In this document: piece after piece, positions 24,118 to 31,384 of the stretch
Position numbering within the stretch: position 1 is the stretch's first letter
Layout: each line of letters opens with the position of its first letter
Assembly: GCA_003136575.1 (NCBI GenBank)
Contig: PLEX01000187.1
Span: 15,860 to 56,358 of the forward strand
Length of the DNA: 40,499 nucleotides
Source of the DNA: Bryobacterales bacterium
GTDB lineage: Bacteria; Acidobacteriota; Terriglobia; Bryobacterales; Bryobacteraceae
Direction: 5' to 3'
Program-made: the position numbers and the translations under genes
Notes under the pieces: generated by a model
Seen by the model: only the letters and a program-made list of their open reading frames with translations
Told to the model about the DNA's origin: nothing
The model's database searches: none

Positions 24118-24384
24118 ATGCCACCACGAGCAAGCAAGAACAAGAAACAACCACAAGACCCGGTTCTCCTAGCGAAGTCCGTTATGGAAGACTTGATCGG
24201 AGAAAAATGGGAACGTCCACAACTGGCGGCGGTCCCGGCCCGCAAGAAGAATCCACATGCGGTCGCCATGTCGAAGCTGGGAGCGTCCAAAGGCGGGATC
24301 GCCAGAGCCGCAAGTATGACACCAAAACAGCGCAGCAAAATAGCTAAGAAAGCAGCTAAAGCACGATGGGGAAAAGTAGCTTAG
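24118..24384 (+). CDS. Small basic passenger protein (K/R/A-rich C-terminus)
   Basis: An 88-residue, strongly basic protein. Its C-terminal half (NPHAVAMSKLGASKGGIARA, MTPKQRSKIAKKAAKARWGK) matches a pattern common in small hypothetical bacterial proteins, in which a GGxAR turn is followed by a T/S-P-x-x-R-x-x-I-A-x-K-A-A-x-x-R-W helix. The function of that family is not established; DNA or RNA binding is a reasonable guess from charge. It lies inside the IS1-family element, divergent from the membrane-protein gene and 71 bases ahead of the transposase gene. Confidence 0.65.
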   Translation: MPPRASKNKKQPQDPVLLAKSVMEDLIGEKWERPQLAAVPARKKNPHAVAMSKLGASKGGIARAASMTPKQRSKIAKKAAKARWGKVA

Positions 24385-24420
24385 ATGGCCGATAAACATT
24401 GACTGAAATGGACTTTGTTA

Positions 24421-24449
24421 TTGACATTTCGTGCCCGAGCAAGCATAAT
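24421..24449 (+). promoter_or_regulatory. Transposase promoter (leaderless geometry)
   Basis: TTGACA (24421-24426), exactly 17 bases, CATAAT (24444-24449), then six bases to ATG 24456. One of the best promoter matches in the window; no Shine-Dalgarno fits between. Confidence 0.75.
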
Positions 24450-24455
24450 AGAAAC

Positions 24456-25235
24456 ATGAACAGGATGGATACAGCACGTCGCGCTCAGGTGGTTCGGTGC
24501 CTCATTGAAGGCTGCTCGATTAATTCGACCGTTCGCATGGCCGGAGCGATGGTTAACCTTTCCTGCGAACGTCTTCAGGCTGACGAAATCTGGTCGTTCG
24601 TCGGATGCAAGCAGAAGAATGTAACGGCGGAGAAAGTCGAACGCGATGGCACTTGTGGCGACGTGTGGACCTGCACTGCCATCGACGCCGATACGAAGTT
24701 GATTCCGTGCTTTATGGTCGGTCAGCGCGATCCCGCTGTCGCTCGAGACTTCATGGAAGACCTTGCGGGGCGTCTATCGAATCGTGTCCAGTTGACGACT
24801 GACGGACTGAAGGTATACCTGAACGCTGTAAAGAACGCCTTCGGAAGCGATATCGACTATGCCATGCTCATCAAGGTGTACGGCAATGCGGAGGAAGGCC
24901 ACAAGCGTTACAGCCCAGCTGTTTGCTTAGGCTGCGAACGCAAGGCCATCGAAGGCAACCCGGACTCGGACCACATCAGCACATCGTATGTGGAGCGCGC
25001 CAACTTAACCATGCGGATGAATATGCGCCGGTTTACCAGACTCACGAACGGCTTCAGCAAGAAGGTCGAAAACCACACCGCGCAGATTGCGATTTTTATG
25101 ATGATGTACAACTTCGGGCGCAAGCACATGACGCTCGGAACGACGCCAGCGGTTAAGGCCGGGATCGCCGATCACATATGGAGCATTGAAGAGATTATCG
25201 GACTACTGGAACGGCGGGAGCAAAAAGCGGCATGA
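24456..25235 (+). CDS. IS1-family transposase (helix-turn-helix partly deleted)
   Basis: A 259-residue DDE transposase of the IS1-like group with an N-terminal helix-turn-helix. Catalytic residues are visible: QADEIWSFVG (first Asp), QLTTDGLKVY (second Asp) and STSYVERANLTMRMNMRRF (Glu), followed by the family block FTRLTNGFSKKVENH and PAVKAGIADHIWSIEEII. The N-terminus starts normally (MNRMDTARRAQVVRCLIEG, INSTVRMAGA) but then jumps to MVNLSCERLQADEIW. From memory of the family, about 22 residues that include the recognition helix and linker belong between these, so an in-frame deletion is likely. Whether the enzyme still transposes is unknown. The frame is open upstream, but ATG 24456 is set by the promoter. 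Confidence 0.85.
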   Translation: MNRMDTARRAQVVRCLIEGCSINSTVRMAGAMVNLSCERLQADEIWSFVGCKQKNVTAEKVERDGTCGDVWTCTAIDADTKLIPCFMVGQRDPAVARDFMEDLAGRLSNRVQLTTDGLKVYLNAVKNAFGSDIDYAMLIKVYGNAEEGHKRYSPAVCLGCERKAIEGNPDSDHISTSYVERANLTMRMNMRRFTRLTNGFSKKVENHTAQIAIFMMMYNFGRKHMTLGTTPAVKAGIADHIWSIEEIIGLLERREQKAA

Positions 25236-25238
25236 TTC

Positions 25239-25254
25239 AAACTGCACCACTACC
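25239..25254 (-). repeat. Right terminal inverted repeat of the IS1-family element
   Basis: Read inward: GGTAGTGGTGCAGTTT. It begins only three bases after the transposase stop codon. Confidence 0.88.
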
Positions 25255-25262
25255 CGAAACCA
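25255..25262 (+). repeat. Target site duplication, right copy
   Basis: CGAAACCA, identical to 23174-23181. Confidence 0.85.
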
Positions 25263-25286
25263 CGCCGGCGTTCGGCGCGAGGTCGC

Positions 25287-25292
25287 TACACT
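25287..25292 (+). promoter_or_regulatory. Candidate -10 box of xseA
   Basis: TACACT, 29 bases before ATG 25322 and 32 bases outside the mobile element, so the insertion probably spared the -10 but replaced sequence at or just beyond the -35. Confidence 0.35.
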
Positions 25293-25321
25293 GGTGGGAG
25301 CGTGGCAACGGTGCCACCGCG

Positions 25322-26707
25322 ATGACGCGCTCTCGCTCAAATCCGATGGAACAATTCTCCCTGAGCTTCCTCCCCGAACGCCGCATCTACTCTCTGCGCG
25401 AACTGAGCGACGGCATTCGCGGCGCGCTCGAATCGCATTTCACGAACATCTGGGTATCCGGCGAAATCTCAGGCTCGAAACTGGCCCCCAGTGGCCACTG
25501 TTACTTCACCCTGAAGGACGCCGACGCTCAGATAAAGTGCGTTTGCTGGAAGCTGTCTTACATGCGGCTGAAATTCAAGCCCAAAGACGGCATCCAGGTT
25601 CTCGTCCGCGGACGCGTCGATATCTACGAGCAGCGGAGCGAATACCAGTTCGTCGTGGAAACCATCGAGCCGCAGGGACACGGCGCGCTTCGGCTCGCCT
25701 TCGAGCAGCTTCGCGCCCGCCTGCGCGATGAAGGCCTTTTCGACGACGCGCGAAAGCGTCCCCTGCCGCGTTACCCGATTCGCATCGGCATTGTCACTTC
25801 TCCCAAAGGCGCGGTGATTCGCGACTTCATCGAATTGCTCTCGCAACGATTCCCCGGCGTGCATATTCGCCTTTTCCCGGCGCAGGTGCAGGGCATCGGC
25901 TCTGTTGAAGACGTTTGCCGCGGCCTCAAGTACTTCGGCGCGGGCGATTGGGCGCAGATCGTGGTCGTCGCGCGCGGCGGCGGCTCGCTCGAAGATCTCT
26001 GGACCTTCAACGAAGAAGCGGTCGCGCGGGCCATCGCGGCATGCCCCATCCCCGTCGTTTCCGCGATCGGCCACGAAACGGATGTCACCATCGCCGATTT
26101 CGTGGCCGATCTACGCGCGCCAACGCCATCGGCCGCCGCAACCATGATAGTTCGCGAACGCAGGGAGGTGCTCGACCGCCTCACTAACCGTGACGCCAGG
26201 CTTGCCGAGTTGATGCGCTATCGGTTCGCCGTCCTGTCGCGGCGGCTGCATGAGCAAGCGGCCGGACGGGCGACGTCGGTTCTGCACCGCGGCCTGGCAC
26301 GGCGAATGCAACGCGTCGACGACAACACGGCGCGCCTCCACGCCGCGCTGCGCAGCCAACTGGCGGCGCAGGATCGTCGCCGGCGTCAACTCGAAGACCG
26401 TCTGCGCCTGTTCGATCCCCGCCCGCGTCTGTCCCGCAGCCGCGATCGCCTGAACGAACTTTCTTTTCGCGCGGATTCGTTCATGCGCTCCGCGCTTGCC
26501 CGGTCGCGCCGCCGCATCGAGAGCGCGGCGACGAAGCTGGAACAACTGAACCCGCGAACAGTACTGACCCGAGGCTACGCCATTGTCCTCAATGAAGCAG
26601 GCGAAATCGTGCGCAACGCCGCGGCGGCTCCGGTTGGTTCGGGCGTTAAGGTCCTGTTTGCTGCCGACGCGGTAAAAGCGCGCATCACGGAATCGCCCAT
26701 CGAGTAG
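25322..26707 (+). CDS. xseA: Exodeoxyribonuclease VII large subunit
   Basis: A 461-residue XseA. The N-terminal OB-fold (SLRELSDGIRGALESHF, NIWVSGEISG, GHCYFTLKDADAQIKCVCWK) is followed by the catalytic domain (RIGIVTSPKGAVIRDFIELL, VVVARGGGSLEDLWTFNEE, VVSAIGHETDVTIADFVADL, APTPSAAAT) and a long Arg/Leu-rich coiled-coil region (residues ~290-410). The C-terminus has LNPRTVLTRGYAIVLNE. Exo VII degrades single-stranded DNA into oligonucleotides and needs the small subunit XseB, which is not adjacent here. The start is ATG 25322 or ATG 25346; the frame also runs back into the IS1-family element, where an in-frame ATG at 25232 exists only because of the insertion. Confidence 0.93.
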   Translation: MTRSRSNPMEQFSLSFLPERRIYSLRELSDGIRGALESHFTNIWVSGEISGSKLAPSGHCYFTLKDADAQIKCVCWKLSYMRLKFKPKDGIQVLVRGRVDIYEQRSEYQFVVETIEPQGHGALRLAFEQLRARLRDEGLFDDARKRPLPRYPIRIGIVTSPKGAVIRDFIELLSQRFPGVHIRLFPAQVQGIGSVEDVCRGLKYFGAGDWAQIVVVARGGGSLEDLWTFNEEAVARAIAACPIPVVSAIGHETDVTIADFVADLRAPTPSAAATMIVRERREVLDRLTNRDARLAELMRYRFAVLSRRLHEQAAGRATSVLHRGLARRMQRVDDNTARLHAALRSQLAAQDRRRRQLEDRLRLFDPRPRLSRSRDRLNELSFRADSFMRSALARSRRRIESAATKLEQLNPRTVLTRGYAIVLNEAGEIVRNAAAAPVGSGVKVLFAADAVKARITESPIE

Positions 26708-26758
26708 CGGTAATCGCTTCGGGGCACCGCTTCATTCGTTCAGCGCGGTGTTTCACGT

Positions 26759-27151
26759 ATGCTACCCTCGCGGGCAGTGACCCCTCCGGCAGGAACATTT
26801 CTGGCAAAAGTTCGCGCGGGATGCATCCTGTTTCCCCGGCCGATCAAGGAGTGGTGCGATGGGCAGGGATGGGATCTCTTTCGTATCGTAGCGGGCGACC
26901 CGGACCGTCTGGTTCTGGAGCCTGTGCTCAGTTCAGCCCGTGAACATGACCCGCCGTCGACCCCGGACGACGCCCCCGATTTCGCCGACGATTTCCGCTC
27001 CAGCTTGTCTCCCGATGGATGCCTCTGGATTCCCGCCAAATTGCGCGAATCGGTATCGCTCGCGGAGCAAAGCGTCATGATGCGGATCGAGAGCGGCGGG
27101 ATAGGCGTCTATCTCCGGAAGGTTTTCGACACGCTGGGATTCAGGCCGTGA
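26759..27151 (+). CDS. Uncharacterised protein, possibly AbrB/MraZ-like
   Basis: A 130-residue protein (124 if the GTG at 26777 is used, which avoids a TATGCT -10-like box covering ATG 26759). Two related halves are visible: GTFLAKVRAGCILFPRPIKE followed by WDLFRIVAGDPDRLVLEPVL, and SPDGCLWIPAKLRESVSLAE followed by VMMRIESGGIGVYLRKVF. Each half has a strand, an I/L-P-x-x-I/L-R/K turn and a short helix, as in swapped-hairpin AbrB domains; MraZ has two such halves. This is a reading of pattern only. The MraZ signature DxxGR is not seen. It lies between xseA and a convergent gene. Confidence 0.55.
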   Translation: MLPSRAVTPPAGTFLAKVRAGCILFPRPIKEWCDGQGWDLFRIVAGDPDRLVLEPVLSSAREHDPPSTPDDAPDFADDFRSSLSPDGCLWIPAKLRESVSLAEQSVMMRIESGGIGVYLRKVFDTLGFRP

Positions 27152-27184
27152 CCACCCTGCACAGCACCGGTTGCCCGGCGCCGG

Positions 27185-29218
27185 CTAATTCACGTCGAAA
27201 TCCACCGTCCGCACCACCAGATCCCCGCTCTGGTGCATGACGCTGACTTCCAGCTTGTACGCTCCGGGCGACAGCTTGTCCATCGGCAAAATCGAAATAA
27301 CCGGAATCACAGGGTTGCCTGGCCGCATAAAACTGCCGATCGTCTTCACGCCGGTATCTTCCTTTTGCTCGCCTGTCTTGCGGTCGAGCACTCGAATCCT
27401 CGCCCCCACGAGAGGAAGCGGCGTATCCGGCTTCGCATTTGCCAGCGCCGTGAGCTGAGGCTCGTAAGCTTCAAAATAAATGAAGCCGCGGTCGCCGGCG
27501 TGGAATTGCGGCGTACCCGTGGGCACCACTTCCGTCGCCTTCGCGACCAGCGGCCGCATACCGTCCAGCAATGACACATCCAGTCCCGCCGCAAGGTCGG
27601 CCGCCTGACGCGCGTCGTGGCTCAGGGCGATTCCGCTCATCGACAACGTCTGGCCGTTCCACTGCTCGATGCCGATCGGCGTTTCCACCTTGCCGAAGCT
27701 CTGCTCGCCAGCGCTGAGCGCCATACGGAAGTTGTATTGCCCTGGCGCGAGTTCGAACTGGTTCTCGTAATGATACAGCGCTTTCATGAAAGCGTCCGCC
27801 TGCTGCTGGTTATCGAACTCCAGCTTCACCGCATCGCTGACACGCGCGGCGACCGAGCCGTCCGGCTTATAGGCGACGCCCGCCAGATCGAATTCGGCAT
27901 GCAACTTGCCTTTTTCCTTCTGGAACTTCATGGGCGGGGGAACGATGTCCATGGCCACGTCGACCCGGGCGACATTGGGCGCGGAGTAAAACCAGGGCAG
28001 TTGCATCTTCGCCGCGATATTGCCCGGTGCATTGCCCGCGGCTTTGGCTTCGAGATCCTTGCCAACAGGCTTGCCGGAAAGCAGATCCACGGGCTTCGAT
28101 GTGCAGTAGCTCTTGCGGGCGCGAACTTCCAGGTCGCCCCGGTCGACTTTCACGCGCAAATCGTGGCAGCTTCCTTCGGCGGAATCGATCAACGGCGTGT
28201 AGCCCAGCAGATAGTATTCATCCTGCTCCTGCGCAACTCTGCCAAGGGATTCGGCGAGGTCGTTGGTACTCACGAACGTCAAACCGCCGGTATCTTCGGC
28301 GAGCGACCGTCCCAGGCTTTGATTGGAAGCGGCCAGATCGTTGCCCCCTGGCTCAGCCGATTGGCCCCCGCGGCCTCCACGCCCTCCTCCGGCTCCCGAA
28401 GGCGAGGCCGCGCCGCCGCTGTCGCTGGCCGCGGTATTGCCGGAACCAACCGCGTAAACCGCCACATTGGCCTTGTTCAGCGCCAGGACGGTGCTAACCA
28501 GGTCCTGTGTGATCTCGCCGGTGACCTGGGCGTTGGCGCTGAACACCACCAGCGCCTTCCTTCCGCGGATGGTAGCCAGCGTCTTCGCCATGTTGCGCAG
28601 CGACGCCAGCATGTCGCGCACGGCGAAAGGCTCGTTCGCGCCGGAGGCCGGCGCTCCCCTTCCGCCGCGTGCAGGGGCGGCAGTCGCCACGGTCGTTGCC
28701 GCCGAGGTGGCCTGAATCGAATTAATGGCCTTCACCAGCGCGTCTCCGTCCGTCGTGAAATTCTGGCCAACATGGAGTCCGCCGGCGACCGCGTAGGAGA
28801 CGACGGACATAAACCGGTCCGGACTGGCGAAACCCTGCACGAACCGGGCCGCCTGCTGGCGAATATTCAACTGGCCGCCCTGCCCGATGCTCGCTGTGTC
28901 GAAGTACATGACGATATAGTGCTTGCTGGGGCGCTCGGGCGACACGCCGGAGCTTTCGAGGGAAAAGCTGGTGATCTTCTGTTCCTTGCCGTCTTCCCAG
29001 ATGCGGAAATCCTTCTGGGCGAGATCGCGCGCAAATTTGCCTTTCTTATCGACGGCGACTGCGTCGACCAGCACCAGACGGGTTTCGGAACGGATGACGG
29101 TGTCGCCGCCGGCCTGCTGGGCGTGAAGGGGCGCAGCGGATTGAAGCAGGAAGGCGGCTCCGATGACGGCGGCGGCACCGCCCGTGATTCCCGCAGACAA
29201 GCGAAATCTGTTGTTCAT
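27185..29218 (-). CDS. VWFA-related acidobacterial secreted protein (TIGR03436-like), copy 1
   Basis: A 677-residue exported protein. A signal peptide spans roughly residues 1-34 (ending APLHAQQ). The N-terminal part is the acidobacterial VWA-related module: RLVLVDAVAVDKKGKFARDL, KDFRIWEDGKEQKITSF, then the alpha/beta VWA core (HYIVMYFDTASIGQGGQ, RKALVVFSANAQVTGEI, NVAVYAVGSG). The MIDAS D-x-S-x-S is degenerate (DTASIG), so metal binding is uncertain. A Gly-rich insert (GGAASPSGAGGGRGGRGG) follows, then YYLLGYTP, and the C-terminal ~300 residues are beta-rich. GGGAG before ATG gives a Shine-Dalgarno. Function unknown; expected at the cell surface or outside. Confidence 0.85.
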   Translation of the reverse strand: MNNRFRLSAGITGGAAAVIGAAFLLQSAAPLHAQQAGGDTVIRSETRLVLVDAVAVDKKGKFARDLAQKDFRIWEDGKEQKITSFSLESSGVSPERPSKHYIVMYFDTASIGQGGQLNIRQQAARFVQGFASPDRFMSVVSYAVAGGLHVGQNFTTDGDALVKAINSIQATSAATTVATAAPARGGRGAPASGANEPFAVRDMLASLRNMAKTLATIRGRKALVVFSANAQVTGEITQDLVSTVLALNKANVAVYAVGSGNTAASDSGGAASPSGAGGGRGGRGGQSAEPGGNDLAASNQSLGRSLAEDTGGLTFVSTNDLAESLGRVAQEQDEYYLLGYTPLIDSAEGSCHDLRVKVDRGDLEVRARKSYCTSKPVDLLSGKPVGKDLEAKAAGNAPGNIAAKMQLPWFYSAPNVARVDVAMDIVPPPMKFQKEKGKLHAEFDLAGVAYKPDGSVAARVSDAVKLEFDNQQQADAFMKALYHYENQFELAPGQYNFRMALSAGEQSFGKVETPIGIEQWNGQTLSMSGIALSHDARQAADLAAGLDVSLLDGMRPLVAKATEVVPTGTPQFHAGDRGFIYFEAYEPQLTALANAKPDTPLPLVGARIRVLDRKTGEQKEDTGVKTIGSFMRPGNPVIPVISILPMDKLSPGAYKLEVSVMHQSGDLVVRTVDFDVN

Positions 29219-29315
29219 TGTGAGTTACTCCCGACCGCTCCCTCACGGTCGCGGCTTTGAAAGTTCTTTTTGGGCGGCGACTCGAAAGAGTTTTCGCCGC
29301 AGGCCAATCAGCCTA

Positions 29316-31184
29316 CTATGGTATCTCTACCAGACTGCTTTGCGCGGCCATCGCCTGGCCTTCGGAATCGCGCACCACCATCCGAACCACATATCTGCCC
29401 GGATGCACGGTGAAACTGCTCTTCACCGCGATTCCCTGCCCCACGCGCTTCTCCAGCGTCTCGTCGAGCAGGCGCATTTCCACCAGTTTCTGCGAGCCGC
29501 CAACGAAATTTCCGTCGTTATCGAACAGGCCTGTCACAACGGTAAGGTCGTTACGGTTTCGGTCGCCATCCTTTTTGAACGCGAGCTTCTTTACGTCGAC
29601 CTTCGCGACGGTGGAGAGCGTCGCATCGCCGGAATCGAGCTTGAAATACTGCGTCTGAAGAGCGGCGGCGAGATCGTGGATCTCGTCGCGCGAAAAGAAC
29701 GCCTCCTCGATCTGCTGTTTCGCCTGATCCGCCGGATTGGCCGCATATTTCGGAGCATAGTAACCTTTGCGCGCCTGAAGGTCCATGCCTTTTGCGTTCG
29801 GCGATGCCGGTTTCATCGTGACTTTGAGGTTGTGATAGCGGCCATCGAGCTTGAGATCGAGCGGCGAAAAACCGAGCACGTAAATGTATTCCGGCTGCGC
29901 GGCGACGCGCGCGAGGCCTTCGTCGTAATCGTTGGTGCCGTGGTAGAAGTTCCCACCCGTGCCGTAGGCCAGATTGGCGATCGTGTCGGTCTGCGACATG
30001 GTCTCCATCTGCACAAATGGCATCTTGACGGCGATCGTCTGCGAGTTAGAGACGCGCTCGCTGGCATCGCCGCCGGGAATCTGCGTGTAAAGGCCGCGCG
30101 CGTCGATTGCGCCGATCACCACGTTCCCCTTGATGGCGCGTTCGACCAGGCCGGTCTCTTCGTCGCGGCGGTCGTCGAGCACGCGGAAACCGGGCGATAC
30201 TAGCACAATGCTCCTCTGGCCGGGCATCGCGGTCATCCTGGCGACGACGGCGCGGAGCGTGGCGAGCGTTGCCTCCGTATCCCGATCGCCCGACAGGATC
30301 ACGGCTCTCGACGCGGCTCTCACCATCTGTTGCCCCATATCGGAAATGGCGAAGTTGACGGAGACGCATGTCACAGGACCGTCCGACGGCGCGGATTGTG
30401 CGGTGACGCAACTGGGAACCTGCGCCGCGCTGAGGTTTGCGCAGACGATCACGTCGTCCATTGCGATGACCCATGCGGACATATCGTTCTTGTTATAGAT
30501 GCGGTCGGCCATGTAGTAGCTGACCTGAGGGCAACCGTTCTGTTGCAGGGACTTTTCAATCGTTCCGTGGCTGGCTGTTATGGCGTCGAGCGCCGCGTGC
30601 AGTTTCGCGCGGTCGCCGGTAAATTCCTGCATCTGGCTGCCGGAGGTAGTGTAAATTGCGGCGCGGTCCAGGTCGTGCAGGGAAGTGTCGATCTGGCGCT
30701 TCGCCGCGTCGCGCGTGTAGACCAGATCGGAGAGGCTCATGTGGAGATCGTCGAAAAGGTACGCCACGAAGCGGTCCGGGATTCCATCTGTAGTGGCGTC
30801 GGCCAAAGCAGACCCGTTCGGGGGCGTTGCACCAGGTGCCGCCGCGGTTGTCGTATCCTTCGGGGCGGGAGACGATGTGGCTGGTTGAGCGTCTTTCGCA
30901 AGCCGCTCGATGGAGAACTTCGAAATCATCTGCGGCTTGCCGTTGTCGAACAGCTGAAAATCGTCCCGGCTGAGATTGCCGACCGCGTGGCCCGCGTGGT
31001 CCCGGACAACGACTGGCACTGGGACGAGGTTGGTCCCGGACTTGAACGTGAAGGGCGTCTCTTTCGATACGACTTCGGCGGAATGGGCCGAGGGGGCGGA
31101 CGTCGTTTGACCCGGAAGCAAACCTGTGGACGCGATTCCGGCGCAAATCAGAACGCGGACCAGAACGCAGGGGCGAATGCTCAT
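29316..31184 (-). CDS. VWFA-related acidobacterial secreted protein (TIGR03436-like), copy 2
   Basis: A 622-residue paralogue just upstream of copy 1 (97 bases apart, same strand). It has a signal peptide (RVLICAGIASTGLLPGQ), then TNLVPVPVVVRDHAGHAVGN and RDDFQLFDNGKPQMISKF, as in copy 1. The VWA core has AYLFDDLHMSLSDL with a D-x-x-x-S pattern, SIVLVSPGFRVLDDRRDEE and VIGAIDARGLYTQIPGG. YIYVLGFSPLDLKLDGRYHN matches the YYLLGYTP block of copy 1. Several cysteines (GCPQVS, VIVCAN, VPSCV, VTCVSV) suggest disulfides, supporting an extracytoplasmic location. Probably co-transcribed with copy 1. Confidence 0.85.
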   Translation of the reverse strand: MSIRPCVLVRVLICAGIASTGLLPGQTTSAPSAHSAEVVSKETPFTFKSGTNLVPVPVVVRDHAGHAVGNLSRDDFQLFDNGKPQMISKFSIERLAKDAQPATSSPAPKDTTTAAAPGATPPNGSALADATTDGIPDRFVAYLFDDLHMSLSDLVYTRDAAKRQIDTSLHDLDRAAIYTTSGSQMQEFTGDRAKLHAALDAITASHGTIEKSLQQNGCPQVSYYMADRIYNKNDMSAWVIAMDDVIVCANLSAAQVPSCVTAQSAPSDGPVTCVSVNFAISDMGQQMVRAASRAVILSGDRDTEATLATLRAVVARMTAMPGQRSIVLVSPGFRVLDDRRDEETGLVERAIKGNVVIGAIDARGLYTQIPGGDASERVSNSQTIAVKMPFVQMETMSQTDTIANLAYGTGGNFYHGTNDYDEGLARVAAQPEYIYVLGFSPLDLKLDGRYHNLKVTMKPASPNAKGMDLQARKGYYAPKYAANPADQAKQQIEEAFFSRDEIHDLAAALQTQYFKLDSGDATLSTVAKVDVKKLAFKKDGDRNRNDLTVVTGLFDNDGNFVGGSQKLVEMRLLDETLEKRVGQGIAVKSSFTVHPGRYVVRMVVRDSEGQAMAAQSSLVEIP

Positions 31185-31372
31185 TCCGATGTTCCAATCT
31201 TACGACGACCTACGGGCGCGGGCGCTCCGGCGCGGTTTGGTGGGACGGTTCCCCGGAATCGCGGCGGACGCCCACATCCGGCTGGCGACGGGCAATGGCA
31301 CCTATCCACCAAACGGAATAGCCAAGTCACCCACCGAAGCGGTGCGGAAGCGGAATGCGCCCGCGCGCCGAT

Positions 31373-31378
31373 TAAACT
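31373..31378 (+). promoter_or_regulatory. -10 box of thiG (leaderless geometry)
   Basis: TAAACT followed by six bases and ATG 31385. No TPP riboswitch-like sequence was seen in the 200-base upstream gap (31185-31384). Confidence 0.5.
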
Positions 31379-31384
31379 GGAAGC

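Larger units (their letters stand above)
23182..25254 (+). mobile_element. IS1-family element with passenger genes (2,073 bp)
   Basis: Bounded by terminal inverted repeats GGTACTGGTGCAGTTT (left) and GGTAGTGGTGCAGTTT (right, read inward), 15 of 16 identical, and by an 8-bp duplication CGAAACCA on both sides. The GGT ends and the 8-9 bp duplication fit the IS1 family. It carries, in order, a 266-residue membrane protein gene on the minus strand, an 88-codon basic protein gene and an IS1-type transposase gene. Classical IS1 is under 800 bp with only the transposase, so this is a cargo-bearing ('transporter IS') form. The perfect duplication suggests a fairly recent insertion between vapB and xseA. 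Confidence 0.88.

Noticed and set aside
27617..29260. Long open frame antisense to the first VWFA-related gene
   Set aside because: Arg/Gly/His-rich composition without domains; a shadow of a GC-rich gene with strong codon bias.
31185..31384. TPP riboswitch ahead of thiG
   Set aside because: The conserved CTGAGA and ACCTGA elements are not present, and the promoter appears leaderless.
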